The position numbers were made by a program, and so were the translations under genes. Below, in pieces: positions 44,516 through 53,562 of a DNA stretch of 64,000 nt. The first letter of the stretch is position 1, and each line of letters opens with the position of its first letter. Below the pieces are notes generated by a model. The model saw nothing but the letters and a program-made list of their open reading frames with translations. It did not search any database and was not told where the DNA came from. The stretch is from Mucilaginibacter sp. OK268 (GTDB taxonomy: Bacteria; Bacteroidota; Bacteroidia; Sphingobacteriales; Sphingobacteriaceae), in the NCBI RefSeq assembly GCF_900103125.1, contig NZ_FNJV01000002.1, forward strand, positions 124,001-188,000, in the 5' to 3' direction.

Positions 44516-45835
44516 ATGAAAAAATTTATTTGTTTACTGGCTGCTATAGCTATAGCGGCCAGCGCTCAGGCACAGCTCAAACTCGACAGTGCCCGCCTGA
44601 AATATATCCTCAGCCGCCTCTATCTTTATGAAAAGATCACCAATGATATTTATACCGATAGTACGAGTTCCGATTATCCGCAATTGGTGTCCCGCTACAC
44701 TTTCAGAGCGCTGACACAAAAAGATTATTCAAAGATCACCATCGGCGAAAACAGCTTTTCCAAAATCGGAAGGTTTGCCACGGTAAATATCAACTCAGAC
44801 GAGTCGAAATTTTATTTTACACCGATCACTTTTGTTCAGAGTAAGGATCCGACCAAAGGGCCATTCCGTTTCATCCACTCTGTTGATTTCAGTGGCGAGG
44901 TCGATGACCAGAATATCTTTGACTTCAAAAATAAAAAGTCGATCAGGGGCAGTTACTCACTTACCTGGGTGCTTAACAGCTATAAGTTTAATCCCAAGAG
45001 AGACGTAGCGGTGCATGCGCAAATAGTCAAATCAGTGCGTACAGACCTCACTGATCTCTACCAAAAAGCAGCAACCGACGCTGCCGGTTATCTTGCGGTT
45101 TCTGATGACCTCGAAGACACCACCAAACTGGCTATCCGTGACAAGGTAAAAAAACGTTTTTTTGATAACCTCGATCAAGTGGAAGAAAAATATTACAACG
45201 ACAAATGGGGCACCAAGCGGATGACCTGGATGAAGTTGAACTTCGCGCCTTTGGGCTGGGACAACTTCTCTTATATCGACCCCGCGCAACCCACTACCAA
45301 AAGCAGCCCGGCAGACAAGTCTGTTTATACGGGAAGCTTAAAGGTTTCAGTCAACCAATTACTGACCTTTCCCTCCGGCAAAAGCCAGTTCTACTGGGCT
45401 GTCTATGCGGCCATCACCCGAAAACACAGCCTGAGTGAGATCTCTAAACCGGTGCAATGGTATAATATGCAGCGGCTTACGGATTCTACGGTTACGGTAG
45501 CAGATGATAAAAAGGTTTTTACTTTGAATGACGCTACTTTTAAAACAGCCTACCGGCCTGATGCGGGCGCACAGGTTATCTATTTGCTTACACCTTATAA
45601 GGATATGAGTATCGGTCTGGATGTAGCAACCTCATTTGCGGGATTGGTCGCAGACCGTTCCGGCGCATATGTCAATCGAACCAGTTTCGGCCTGCTGTTT
45701 CCGTTCCTGGATAAGAACGGCGACGCCACGATTAATGTGGAGGTTTTTTATCAGCGCAAATCCTATATCCATACGACGCTGGCAAATGAAGGTATTTGGG
45801 GCATTAAGTTCGGCCTGCCATTCAATAGTTTATAA
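44516..45835 (+). CDS. exported beta-rich protein, probably outer membrane, unknown function
   Basis: This 439-residue protein has a signal peptide (residues 1-19, ending in AQA) and alternating strands. The late segment VEVFYQRKSYIHTTLANEG ends in IKFGLPFNSL, a pattern typical of outer membrane beta-barrels. It is 30 bases after the PLD-like gene and probably co-transcribed, though a cytoplasmic enzyme and an envelope protein are an odd pair. No family recognised. Confidence 0.6.
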   Translation: MKKFICLLAAIAIAASAQAQLKLDSARLKYILSRLYLYEKITNDIYTDSTSSDYPQLVSRYTFRALTQKDYSKITIGENSFSKIGRFATVNINSDESKFYFTPITFVQSKDPTKGPFRFIHSVDFSGEVDDQNIFDFKNKKSIRGSYSLTWVLNSYKFNPKRDVAVHAQIVKSVRTDLTDLYQKAATDAAGYLAVSDDLEDTTKLAIRDKVKKRFFDNLDQVEEKYYNDKWGTKRMTWMKLNFAPLGWDNFSYIDPAQPTTKSSPADKSVYTGSLKVSVNQLLTFPSGKSQFYWAVYAAITRKHSLSEISKPVQWYNMQRLTDSTVTVADDKKVFTLNDATFKTAYRPDAGAQVIYLLTPYKDMSIGLDVATSFAGLVADRSGAYVNRTSFGLLFPFLDKNGDATINVEVFYQRKSYIHTTLANEGIWGIKFGLPFNSL

Positions 45836-45914
45836 CCAGTTGCCCGAACTATGGAAGCACCGTTCCGCATCTCCAAAAAAGAATTTATTATGCTAAGGTA
45901 AAGCACCTCCTGAT

Positions 45915-45957
45915 TTGTCAAGGGTATATGAACCCCGGTGACCCGGGCCCTTGACAA
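45915..45957. promoter_or_regulatory. hairpin with 10-bp perfect arms before the gene at 45998
   Basis: TTGTCAAGGG (45915-45924) pairs with 45948-45957; the 23-base loop contains CCCCGG and CCCGGG, which can pair further. It starts 80 bases after the previous stop and ends 40 bases before the next start. No T-run follows. It may act as an operator or a leader hairpin. Confidence 0.45.
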
Positions 45958-45997
45958 CTCATTCCTCCTGCTTTATACCTGCATAAAAATTCATTTT

Positions 45998-46597
45998 ATG
46001 GAAAAGCTTATTTTAAACGTTGAATCAAAAGATCAGATCATAGCTTACCGGGACGAAATCCGGCTAAGCCATTACGAGCTAGCGATCTTCGCCGAAATTC
46101 TTGCTGCCGCTGAAAGTGGCGATGCGGAAACCAAAAAGTGGTTTGGCAATTTTGGTGACAGTTTCAGAAGTATTATTATGAATGTTCATGCTTATCGCAA
46201 AGGATTGGAGTTCGGGTTTACTGAGATTGCCTTTGATCAGTATGGGTGGTTTTCGCGGCCGCAGTTCCTTGCTGTTGAAAAATTGATCTTCGGTAATGAA
46301 AAACGATACGGCGAACACAGTACACTTAAGATCGGGAAAGGTATCGGTAACGTTTGGACGAATGCTTTGAGCTATAGCTTTGGAACAGCCGGCGGTGGAT
46401 GCGGGCTGTCAGTGTACGGTAAACAATTCAAATCCCGCGGAGCAGCGGTCGATGCTGGTATTTTGGAATTGAAAACGATGATGACCGCAAAAGTCGGTGA
46501 CAGTGACCAGTCAAATTATAATCCGCAGGTCATCCGTGGCACACTGAGCGCAATCGCTAAATATGAAGTGGAGAGCGTACAACTCACGTTGTTCTGA
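45998..46597 (+). CDS. unknown conserved ICE protein
   Basis: The start at 45998 (MEKLILNVES) is preferred to an in-frame Met 20 codons upstream, which would lie in the hairpin. The 199-residue product has a helical N-terminal half and a Gly-rich middle (GKGIGNVWTNALSYSFG then GGGCGLSVYG). I recognise no family. Proteins like this are frequent in cargo parts of Bacteroidota mobile elements. Confidence 0.6.
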   Translation: MEKLILNVESKDQIIAYRDEIRLSHYELAIFAEILAAAESGDAETKKWFGNFGDSFRSIIMNVHAYRKGLEFGFTEIAFDQYGWFSRPQFLAVEKLIFGNEKRYGEHSTLKIGKGIGNVWTNALSYSFGTAGGGCGLSVYGKQFKSRGAAVDAGILELKTMMTAKVGDSDQSNYNPQVIRGTLSAIAKYEVESVQLTLF

Positions 46598-46680
46598 TTG
46601 ATTTAAAGGGTTAAATTTAGCCCTTGATGAATCATTTCTTAACATTTGGATGATACTCACCAACCGTCAACTGTTCAGGG

Positions 46681-46688
46681 TATCTTTG
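46681..46688 (+). promoter_or_regulatory. -7 promoter box of the SIR2 unit
   Basis: TATCTTTG fits the Bacteroidota -7 consensus TAnnTTTG and lies 25 bases before the start codon at 46713. A matching TTTG at the -33 distance was not found. Confidence 0.45.
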
Positions 46689-46712
46689 CGACCCAATTAA
46701 ATCATTAAAATA

Positions 46713-48092
46713 ATGGAAGCAGAAAATCAAGAAATCAGTAATATATTATTCCTGATCCGCGAATACGGAGTCATCGAATACATTAAAAAACACCCTGATA
46801 GAAGTCAGCCTATCAATCAGGACGAAATGCTTGCACTTATCAATGAGGGCATGAAAAAAGCCCAGCTTTTGCTGCTGGAGAAGATCAGGTTAGTTATAAC
46901 GGAGCAGGAGCAAAACGATGCCGAAGTAAAAAGGCTTAGGCAAACAGCACCAAAAGAAAAAGAACCAATAGAGGAGCTGCTGTCAAAAGGCAAGCTACTT
47001 GCTGGTAGGGAAAATTTACTGCGGAGTCTGGTCAATACCATCGTCTGGCAAATGTTCGGTGGTAAACGCGAAGAAATTGCCAGGTTCTACCTTGAAGATG
47101 AAGGTACAAAATCATTAACCGGCGATGGTTTCGAGGCTGTGTTGAAAGCAGCAGAATCGATTAATGCCGACCCGCATAAATTCGCCCTTATCGCAGATCT
47201 TGCAACTAATATGCATGTCGGCGATTTGATAACCGTTGGTAAGAACGGTTACGAGATAACCGAAGTTAAAACAGGAACGAAAAATATGGAGGCCATCCAA
47301 TTTTTTCAGGATGTGGAAGAAAAAGGTCTGTTGCTGGCTGAAGAGATTGAAAAGGTTGCTGATGCCCATTTCAAGAAACAATTGCAGCGAATGCAAAAAC
47401 AAAAGGAAGTAGCTGCTAAGACCGCTGATATCCTCAACAACGACACCGGAGTTTATCAAAGGGATGATAATACAATTGTAACACTGCATGAGTCTTTATA
47501 TGAGCAGGAAAATTATCATGACGATCTGATCGCACTCCTTGAGAAGTCGAGGGCAGAAAATCATGCCTATACGTCAATAGACGGTATCGTTAATGTCGGT
47601 GTTTACCGCGAGCATTGGCTTGGCGGACTTGGTGCGGCCACCCTGCATGAAATAAATGCCGGCTATCCATTGTTTGATATCCGTCAAACGCTCAGCGTAC
47701 ATGTTGTTGAAAATCTCTTCTCCAAACCGTTTTCGCAGGAGGATATTAATGATATACTTACCGGTAAGATCCAGGTACTCATCGGTATTAACTACGATCA
47801 GCTGATAGAATTCGCTAAAATGGCAGGATTACCGCTACGATGGTCAACGGCGCGCGAGTTGAACGAAGTTAAAGCTGCATCCCCAATTAAGGGTAGGGAG
47901 TTGTTTACTCATGAAAACAAAGGCCTGGTGATTGATGACGGTAAGAAAAAAGGTTTTATCGGTATGGCATTTATTATTCGTATCGCTTTGGATCATTTAA
48001 AACCGACCATTGAAATTCTGAACCGTTTAGAAACGTGGGAAGCTATGAATGATGGATCCGGATTGGAACAGGATGCCAATCCCACGGTGTAA
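46713..48092 (+). CDS. unknown protein with ExK nuclease-like motif, upstream of SIR2
   Basis: The 459-residue protein has charged helical regions at residues 40-100 and 210-260. Between them D171-x12-E184-V-K186 (GDLITVGKNGYEITEVKTG) has the spacing of a PD-(D/E)xK nuclease core. The C-terminal 200 residues look like a separate globular domain. It precedes the SIR2-like gene by 62 bases on the same strand. A sensor or effector partner for SIR2 is inferred from the pairing. The nuclease call needs structure prediction. Confidence 0.55.
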   Translation: MEAENQEISNILFLIREYGVIEYIKKHPDRSQPINQDEMLALINEGMKKAQLLLLEKIRLVITEQEQNDAEVKRLRQTAPKEKEPIEELLSKGKLLAGRENLLRSLVNTIVWQMFGGKREEIARFYLEDEGTKSLTGDGFEAVLKAAESINADPHKFALIADLATNMHVGDLITVGKNGYEITEVKTGTKNMEAIQFFQDVEEKGLLLAEEIEKVADAHFKKQLQRMQKQKEVAAKTADILNNDTGVYQRDDNTIVTLHESLYEQENYHDDLIALLEKSRAENHAYTSIDGIVNVGVYREHWLGGLGAATLHEINAGYPLFDIRQTLSVHVVENLFSKPFSQEDINDILTGKIQVLIGINYDQLIEFAKMAGLPLRWSTARELNEVKAASPIKGRELFTHENKGLVIDDGKKKGFIGMAFIIRIALDHLKPTIEILNRLETWEAMNDGSGLEQDANPTV

Positions 48093-48154
48093 CACTCGGG
48101 GTAAAATAATGAGCAGGCTCGGTGATTTTCTTATATTCGGAAAATTACATAAAA

Positions 48155-49285
48155 ATGAATATAAGTTTTTTACTGGGCGCCGGCTTTTCTTATAACGCAG
48201 GACTACCAGTTGTATCCGGCGTATCTGAAAAGTTCTTGCGGCATCCACTTGCGGCCCATACGCTCAACTTCAATTCCGGCGAGTGGAAATGGCGTGATTG
48301 GGCGTCGGAGCCTGATAAGCATAACGGTATTTTACCGTTTCAGCAAGAGCCGGTTTCGATGATTATTGAATTTATGGCCAGGCACTATCTCGCAGATATG
48401 CACACTGATGTCCTCAACTATGAACAATTCTATCAGTATATGCTGGACATGGCCGGTAAGAATAGGGAACAGTTTGACGCTATTATAGCCGAGGCGCAAC
48501 AGGTATATAACGCCGAAAATCATTTCAGGGATTTCAATTTTGATTCGATACCAAATCGTGAAATATTTTCCTGTTTCTACCATCTTGTTGATGACATGTT
48601 GTGGGTACGAAAGCCGTACAAAGAGATTGAAGATCTGTATGCGCCGTACATCAACTATTTTTCCAATCAGGATCACTCGTTCAACATTTTTACACTCAAC
48701 CATGACCTCCTTCTTGAAAAAGTATTTCTCAAAACAGAGTTAGCTTATAGTGACGGATTTTCAACCAAAAGTTCACGTCTTTTCGACGATGACAAAAATC
48801 CTTTGCCAATTTACGACGGCACTTTCGATCAGCGTATCTCTATGATGAAGCTCCATGGCTCCATTGATATATACAAATACAGTTATATCGAAAAGCAAAA
48901 TGAGTATCTGGGGTTTGATTATTTTAAAACAATGGACTTTTATGCCAAACAGGCTGCCAGCCACATCGATGAAAATGGTACCGTCATGCAAAACTGGACC
49001 CCCGAGATCACGCCAAAGTTCATTACCGGGCAGAATAAACACCAGATCATAGCCGAAGATAAGATGTACAGCAGCCTTTACGGACGGCTACAGCAGGTCT
49101 TGCCTGGCAGCGACCGTTTAGTGGTTATCGGGTATTCATTTATGGATGACCATATTAACGACGTGATCAGCAATTCCCTTTCCAGTATTAAGGAGGTGAT
49201 ACACATCAACCCGAACTGTCAGTTCAAATTCAAACATCCCAATATTACCGAGATTGACCCATTGCGGCAGCAGGTACAATTTTGA
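48155..49285 (+). CDS. SIR2-like NAD+-consuming defense protein
   Basis: The start at 48155 (MNISFLLGAGFS) places the nucleotide-binding loop G8-A-G-F-S12 at the front as in SIR2 proteins. FTLNHDLLLEK and KLHGSID are the catalytic segments, and GYSFMDDHIN closes the fold. The 376-residue protein has no zinc ribbon, so it resembles the defense sirtuins that degrade NAD+ on phage infection rather than deacetylases. It sits beside the DUF262 genes, which strengthens the defense reading. Confidence 0.85.
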   Translation: MNISFLLGAGFSYNAGLPVVSGVSEKFLRHPLAAHTLNFNSGEWKWRDWASEPDKHNGILPFQQEPVSMIIEFMARHYLADMHTDVLNYEQFYQYMLDMAGKNREQFDAIIAEAQQVYNAENHFRDFNFDSIPNREIFSCFYHLVDDMLWVRKPYKEIEDLYAPYINYFSNQDHSFNIFTLNHDLLLEKVFLKTELAYSDGFSTKSSRLFDDDKNPLPIYDGTFDQRISMMKLHGSIDIYKYSYIEKQNEYLGFDYFKTMDFYAKQAASHIDENGTVMQNWTPEITPKFITGQNKHQIIAEDKMYSSLYGRLQQVLPGSDRLVVIGYSFMDDHINDVISNSLSSIKEVIHINPNCQFKFKHPNITEIDPLRQQVQF

Positions 49286-49350
49286 TCTGCATGTCGGCTT
49301 AAAACTATCGGCTATCCAGCAAAAAACAAAAGACCAGTAATCGAAAAGCC

Positions 49351-51549
49351 TTACTTAGCGGCCCATTCCAGTAATCGCTCGAATTTTTTCGTTCCTATAC
49401 CCTTTGCCGTTTGCAACCAGATCACCCTACGCATGTTAATTGCCCTGGCCTGATTATACATTTGAATGAAATTTTCGCTGTTAAAGTTATTTTTTAATTT
49501 ATCGTCGATCTCCCAACTGTAAAGTTTTGCGAAATTTTTTCCGTTATTCCAGTTCCATTCAACATGCCTGTGCGTCATAACCCACTTGCTTAACAGGTAA
49601 TAAATATATATCTGCTTTTTCAAACCGCTTTCCGCCAAAAGCTCAGCAATATCTTTGTATTGCTTTAAAAATGTTTTTTCCCTGTCCTGTAGGAATTCAT
49701 CCAGAGCCCCCGAACGCCATTTGTAAAACTGATAAGCGAACTGCAGAAAATCCGACAACTTGAAATAATCCCATTTCCACCTGGCGCGACTGTCGTCCAG
49801 TTCGTAACATCGCGTAACGATCAGATCAGCTCTGATTTGGTCTTCATGGTTTCTCAGCTCCCTATAGGTCAACAACATTTTTTTAAACTTTTTGAAGTCA
49901 AAAACTTTTGTCTCTTCAAGGGTCCAGTTGATAAGGAATAAAATCGAGCCGTTATGATTTATCATATCTTCTGCCATCCAGCACAGGTCTTCCAATTGCA
50001 CACGTACATCGCTGTCTTTAATTAGGCCGAGTTTAAGTTTTTCTTCCTTGTTGATGATCGTTTGGGCTTTAAAACCGAGCAGTTTGACCACATCCTCAGT
50101 TGGCCTCAACCGCTTGATAAGTAGGAGTGCCTGAAGAGTTTGCGGACCAATTGATTTGCCGATATTGTCATCCAGTGAGGAGTTATGAAAGAATCGGATT
50201 AACCTGAAAATATTGTGAGGGTCTTTACGCTTGCCTTCAGCAATAACTTTTTTCACGAAATAAAGTGCGGGCAAAAGCTTATAAAGGTCTATCAATATTA
50301 AAGCTTTGTCTGGCCTTATCCAGGATTTACTAAGAAGATCAAAACGACTGTAAAACTTGTATTGTTTCTTAATAGCCGAAAGCTCTTTAGGGAGATCTTC
50401 ATAAAGATACTTGATAGCCCCAAAAAACAGGTCTATTTCTGTCATGTCCAGGTAAGCAACGTTATATTGGCTCTCATCAGGCCAATGCATGACCTCAATG
50501 ATCTTTTTTTTATCCAAAGCCTCCTCGTTGTCGTCATCTGCAATGGATTGTTCCATCTCAACCATTCTTATGATCTGAATCCACCTTAAAAATTCGTTAA
50601 AACCCGCATCGGCATTTGACCTGCTTTTTTGTTTATTGCGGTGACGCCAGAAAAAGTCCTGCCAAATTTCCCACCGTTCGCTCCAATATAATTCGTTATA
50701 ACCTGCTTTCTTGAGCCTTGCCGGTTCAAATAGTTTTCCCCGGACATTTTCATTATCAGCAAGCTGTTGCCCTCGGGAATTCATCGTTATATATAATTCT
50801 TCCCCTTGGAAAGTTTCTTCAGTTCGAAAGTGCCAGAAACGAACCTGTGTTTTCAAAAAATCGTAATATAAAACCTTATCACTCCTGAAAGTGGATTCCA
50901 TCAATGTTAAGCCCGACACCATTGCAGAAATGGTCGGATCGTCATGATAGTTTGAAAGGAACCAACTTGTCTTTTTTATTCCTGCGATATCATCAATCGA
51001 ACTGACCTTAGCAATCAAGTCGACCAGAAAATTATGCGTCAGGCTCCGGACCCTGTAATCAAAGGCTAATTGGCCAGAGCTTTTATCATAGCGAAGAAAA
51101 TCCTCAAAGTTGACCTTACGCCTTTCTTGTATTGCAAAATAGAACAGAAGCAAAAACAATGTAGTGATCCGCTGTTGACCGTCTATAAGATTTATGTCTT
51201 CATAGGTATCATTGAATACATTATAGTTTGGTTTGTAGGAATACAGGAAACCGATATTCATGTAATCATCCTCCCAGTTGCTTTTCTTTAACAGATTTTG
51301 TAAATTTTCCCTAATATCGTCGTCGGCACCCGGCAACACGTTTTGAATGAATGCTTTGGTTTTGTAAGTGATCGAGTTTTCGGAAAACCTTTCAGCCCTT
51401 GCTTCGCGGATGTCTTCGCAAAAGATGGTCAATATTTTTTGGGGGTTATTACCCCAAACGTATTCTCGCTGAATTTCCGGAACGATAAGGTTATATCGGT
51501 TCAGTAGGTCTTCTACTGAAACTTCTTCCATGGTTTGATGCTGGCTCAT
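49351..51549 (-). CDS. DUF262 protein without HNH domain (GmrS-like)
   Basis: This 732-residue protein has the DUF262 marks: EIQREYVWG near residues 25-33 and D123-GQQRITT-130. In GmrSD-type systems this domain binds and hydrolyses nucleotides and recognises modified DNA. No HNH nuclease motif is found in the C-terminal 450 residues. It is downstream of, and overlaps by four bases with, a second DUF262 gene that has the HNH domain, so both should work as one complex. Confidence 0.85.
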   Translation of the reverse strand: MSQHQTMEEVSVEDLLNRYNLIVPEIQREYVWGNNPQKILTIFCEDIREARAERFSENSITYKTKAFIQNVLPGADDDIRENLQNLLKKSNWEDDYMNIGFLYSYKPNYNVFNDTYEDINLIDGQQRITTLFLLLFYFAIQERRKVNFEDFLRYDKSSGQLAFDYRVRSLTHNFLVDLIAKVSSIDDIAGIKKTSWFLSNYHDDPTISAMVSGLTLMESTFRSDKVLYYDFLKTQVRFWHFRTEETFQGEELYITMNSRGQQLADNENVRGKLFEPARLKKAGYNELYWSERWEIWQDFFWRHRNKQKSRSNADAGFNEFLRWIQIIRMVEMEQSIADDDNEEALDKKKIIEVMHWPDESQYNVAYLDMTEIDLFFGAIKYLYEDLPKELSAIKKQYKFYSRFDLLSKSWIRPDKALILIDLYKLLPALYFVKKVIAEGKRKDPHNIFRLIRFFHNSSLDDNIGKSIGPQTLQALLLIKRLRPTEDVVKLLGFKAQTIINKEEKLKLGLIKDSDVRVQLEDLCWMAEDMINHNGSILFLINWTLEETKVFDFKKFKKMLLTYRELRNHEDQIRADLIVTRCYELDDSRARWKWDYFKLSDFLQFAYQFYKWRSGALDEFLQDREKTFLKQYKDIAELLAESGLKKQIYIYYLLSKWVMTHRHVEWNWNNGKNFAKLYSWEIDDKLKNNFNSENFIQMYNQARAINMRRVIWLQTAKGIGTKKFERLLEWAAK

Positions 51550-53336
51550 TTGCTGCTGAAGAATTCTATGATCTTGTCATTGATCGAGTTTGAATTAGCG
51601 TTGATATCAAGATTTGTCCAATGTAAAAGATCAAAGTTCTCGTCATCCGGATCATTGATGTATCTGGTAAAAACGTTGAAAGTGTGTGGCTGAAGGTAAT
51701 TACCATCGTGATAATGCCTGACTACTCTGCTTCTTTTATGAGCATAGGGTTTATTTTTTATACTCCGATTCAATTTTGCTGCAAGCAATACAAGGTTCCC
51801 GATCGCATGTGTTTTATACGCATTGGTATGCAAAGCAATAAACTCTTCGACCTTGGTCTTGTATTCTTCATCTTCAAGCATAATGTCAAATAAGGATAGA
51901 TCAAATTGACCTTTAGGATCCGCGACGATGTAATTATTTAAAAATTCTATGTAATCTTTCTTTTCTGTTACTTCCGCGGGATTTTGCGGGAAAATATGTT
52001 CAATATCCTGTTCTGTCCTTGAAAACGCTTTACTCGGCATGTTCGCATGATCTTCACGCAGCGCATAAGTAATATCCATTAGAATCAGCGTTCGTATCAG
52101 TTTATCTTTGTTCTTTTCATACCAGTTGCTAGTTATATCACTAAAATCCGGGAGGTTACCATCACTCTCAACTATCGTTTCTTTGATCATTCCTCTTAAT
52201 TCATCAATAAAGTTAGTGCGCGTAGCCGACCCTTTCCACATATCCCAAACTTTTTTAAAGCCGAACGTTGCGGAAGAAAGATGGGTAAACAGAAAACCCA
52301 GATAATGATATATTTCTTTATCCTGATGCCAATCCTGCATAGTATAATGCAACTCCAGAAGTTCAGTATAAAATTGCAACATTTCGTTACTTCTCTTCTC
52401 GTAATCTTCTAAAGCCAGCAACTCGCTTCCGCATTTTTCAGAAAAGAGCAAGTACAGCAAGTTTATCGGATATTGCTCATCATTAAAAAGTTTTGTTCCG
52501 TTAACTGTTTCGTCAGACTTGATTTTGATAAATTTCCTGAAGTAATCTTTAACCTTTTTTTTGCCCCACCACTGATTGATCAGATCGAGATCAGCACCAA
52601 TCTTCAACCTTCGCTCATTGATACGTACAATTCCTTTAATATTACTTTCTCCAAAATTTAATTCCTGTGCGGCTCTTGTGATAATCATAGCCCTTAAAAG
52701 ATCAGCTCCGTCAAGGGGCACTCTTTTACTATTTAAATTGATGAAGATCTTTTCTTCACTTTCAGTAGTTTCTATGTTGTTGACTATAAACTTAACATCG
52801 TTCCGCAGCTTGTGCCACATCTGATCCTTTGCTCCGGGACGGCTTTTGAACCATTCCGCTACAGCCTGGAACCCTTGGTATAGATAGAAGATATCCTGGT
52901 GGTCATATTTGGCGTTTTTTGAAATAAAATTAGGCCAGCTGGAACTGTCGATCTTAGGGGATACGACCGTGATGAAGGACTTCATAAAATTGTTGGTTTC
53001 CGTTCTTATACTGTTTGGAGGAAATAATACTTTGCCTTCAACAAGTTTGTAAGCACCGAGAAATGATAGTATCAGGGTCAGTGTAGTTAGACGCTGCTGA
53101 CCGTCTACCACATTGAAAACATCTTTATTCGGAACCAAAGTGATGTTTTGAAGGCAGTAAAACTTGCCATCCTGCTCCTGAAAGTCATATATATCTTGAA
53201 GTAGCTTCTTGATAGAAGCAGGTTCCCATTTGTAGCCTCTTTGGTATAATGGTATGTTATAATATCGCTTGTTATGGGCATTAAGATATCCGTTTGCGGA
53301 AAATACTTCTTCGACAGTGTAAAGGAGCTGACTCAT
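51546..53336 (-). CDS. DUF262-DUF1524 (HNH) protein, GmrSD-type restriction
   Basis: This 596-residue protein has IPLYQRGYKW (28-37) and D78-GQQRLTT-85 of DUF262. A C-terminal DUF1524 HNH region carries DIEHIFPQNP and AIGNLVLLAAKLN. This is the complete layout of type IV modification-dependent restriction enzymes such as GmrSD. It is the first gene of a two-gene minus-strand operon and starts opposite the excisionase-like gene. Confidence 0.88.
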   Translation of the reverse strand: MSQLLYTVEEVFSANGYLNAHNKRYYNIPLYQRGYKWEPASIKKLLQDIYDFQEQDGKFYCLQNITLVPNKDVFNVVDGQQRLTTLTLILSFLGAYKLVEGKVLFPPNSIRTETNNFMKSFITVVSPKIDSSSWPNFISKNAKYDHQDIFYLYQGFQAVAEWFKSRPGAKDQMWHKLRNDVKFIVNNIETTESEEKIFINLNSKRVPLDGADLLRAMIITRAAQELNFGESNIKGIVRINERRLKIGADLDLINQWWGKKKVKDYFRKFIKIKSDETVNGTKLFNDEQYPINLLYLLFSEKCGSELLALEDYEKRSNEMLQFYTELLELHYTMQDWHQDKEIYHYLGFLFTHLSSATFGFKKVWDMWKGSATRTNFIDELRGMIKETIVESDGNLPDFSDITSNWYEKNKDKLIRTLILMDITYALREDHANMPSKAFSRTEQDIEHIFPQNPAEVTEKKDYIEFLNNYIVADPKGQFDLSLFDIMLEDEEYKTKVEEFIALHTNAYKTHAIGNLVLLAAKLNRSIKNKPYAHKRSRVVRHYHDGNYLQPHTFNVFTRYINDPDDENFDLLHWTNLDINANSNSINDKIIEFFSSK

Positions 53337-53503
53337 TGTGTAAGGCTTGATAAAGCTTGCAAACTAATGAACCCCTCCCGAATTGTGAAATATTTTTTTT
53401 ACAATCAAGAATTTAAGTCCCAACAGTATTTGTTCTGAAGTCAGACCTTTTATTTATAGATGACGAGGACGGGTTGATATTACGCAGTTTAAATAAAAAA
53501 TTA

Positions 53504-53520
53504 TTTCGGTAGTACCGAAA
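53504..53520. promoter_or_regulatory. palindrome TTTCGGTAGTACCGAAA, right copy
   Basis: Eight-base perfect arms meet around a central G, 42 bases upstream of the excisionase-like gene. The core matches the left copy at 7972-7984. It lies in the 226-base gap between divergent genes, a fitting place for an operator. Confidence 0.6.
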
Positions 53521-53562
53521 TACTCATCACTCTTAGTTTTAAAAAGGTCTCATGTTTGTGCT

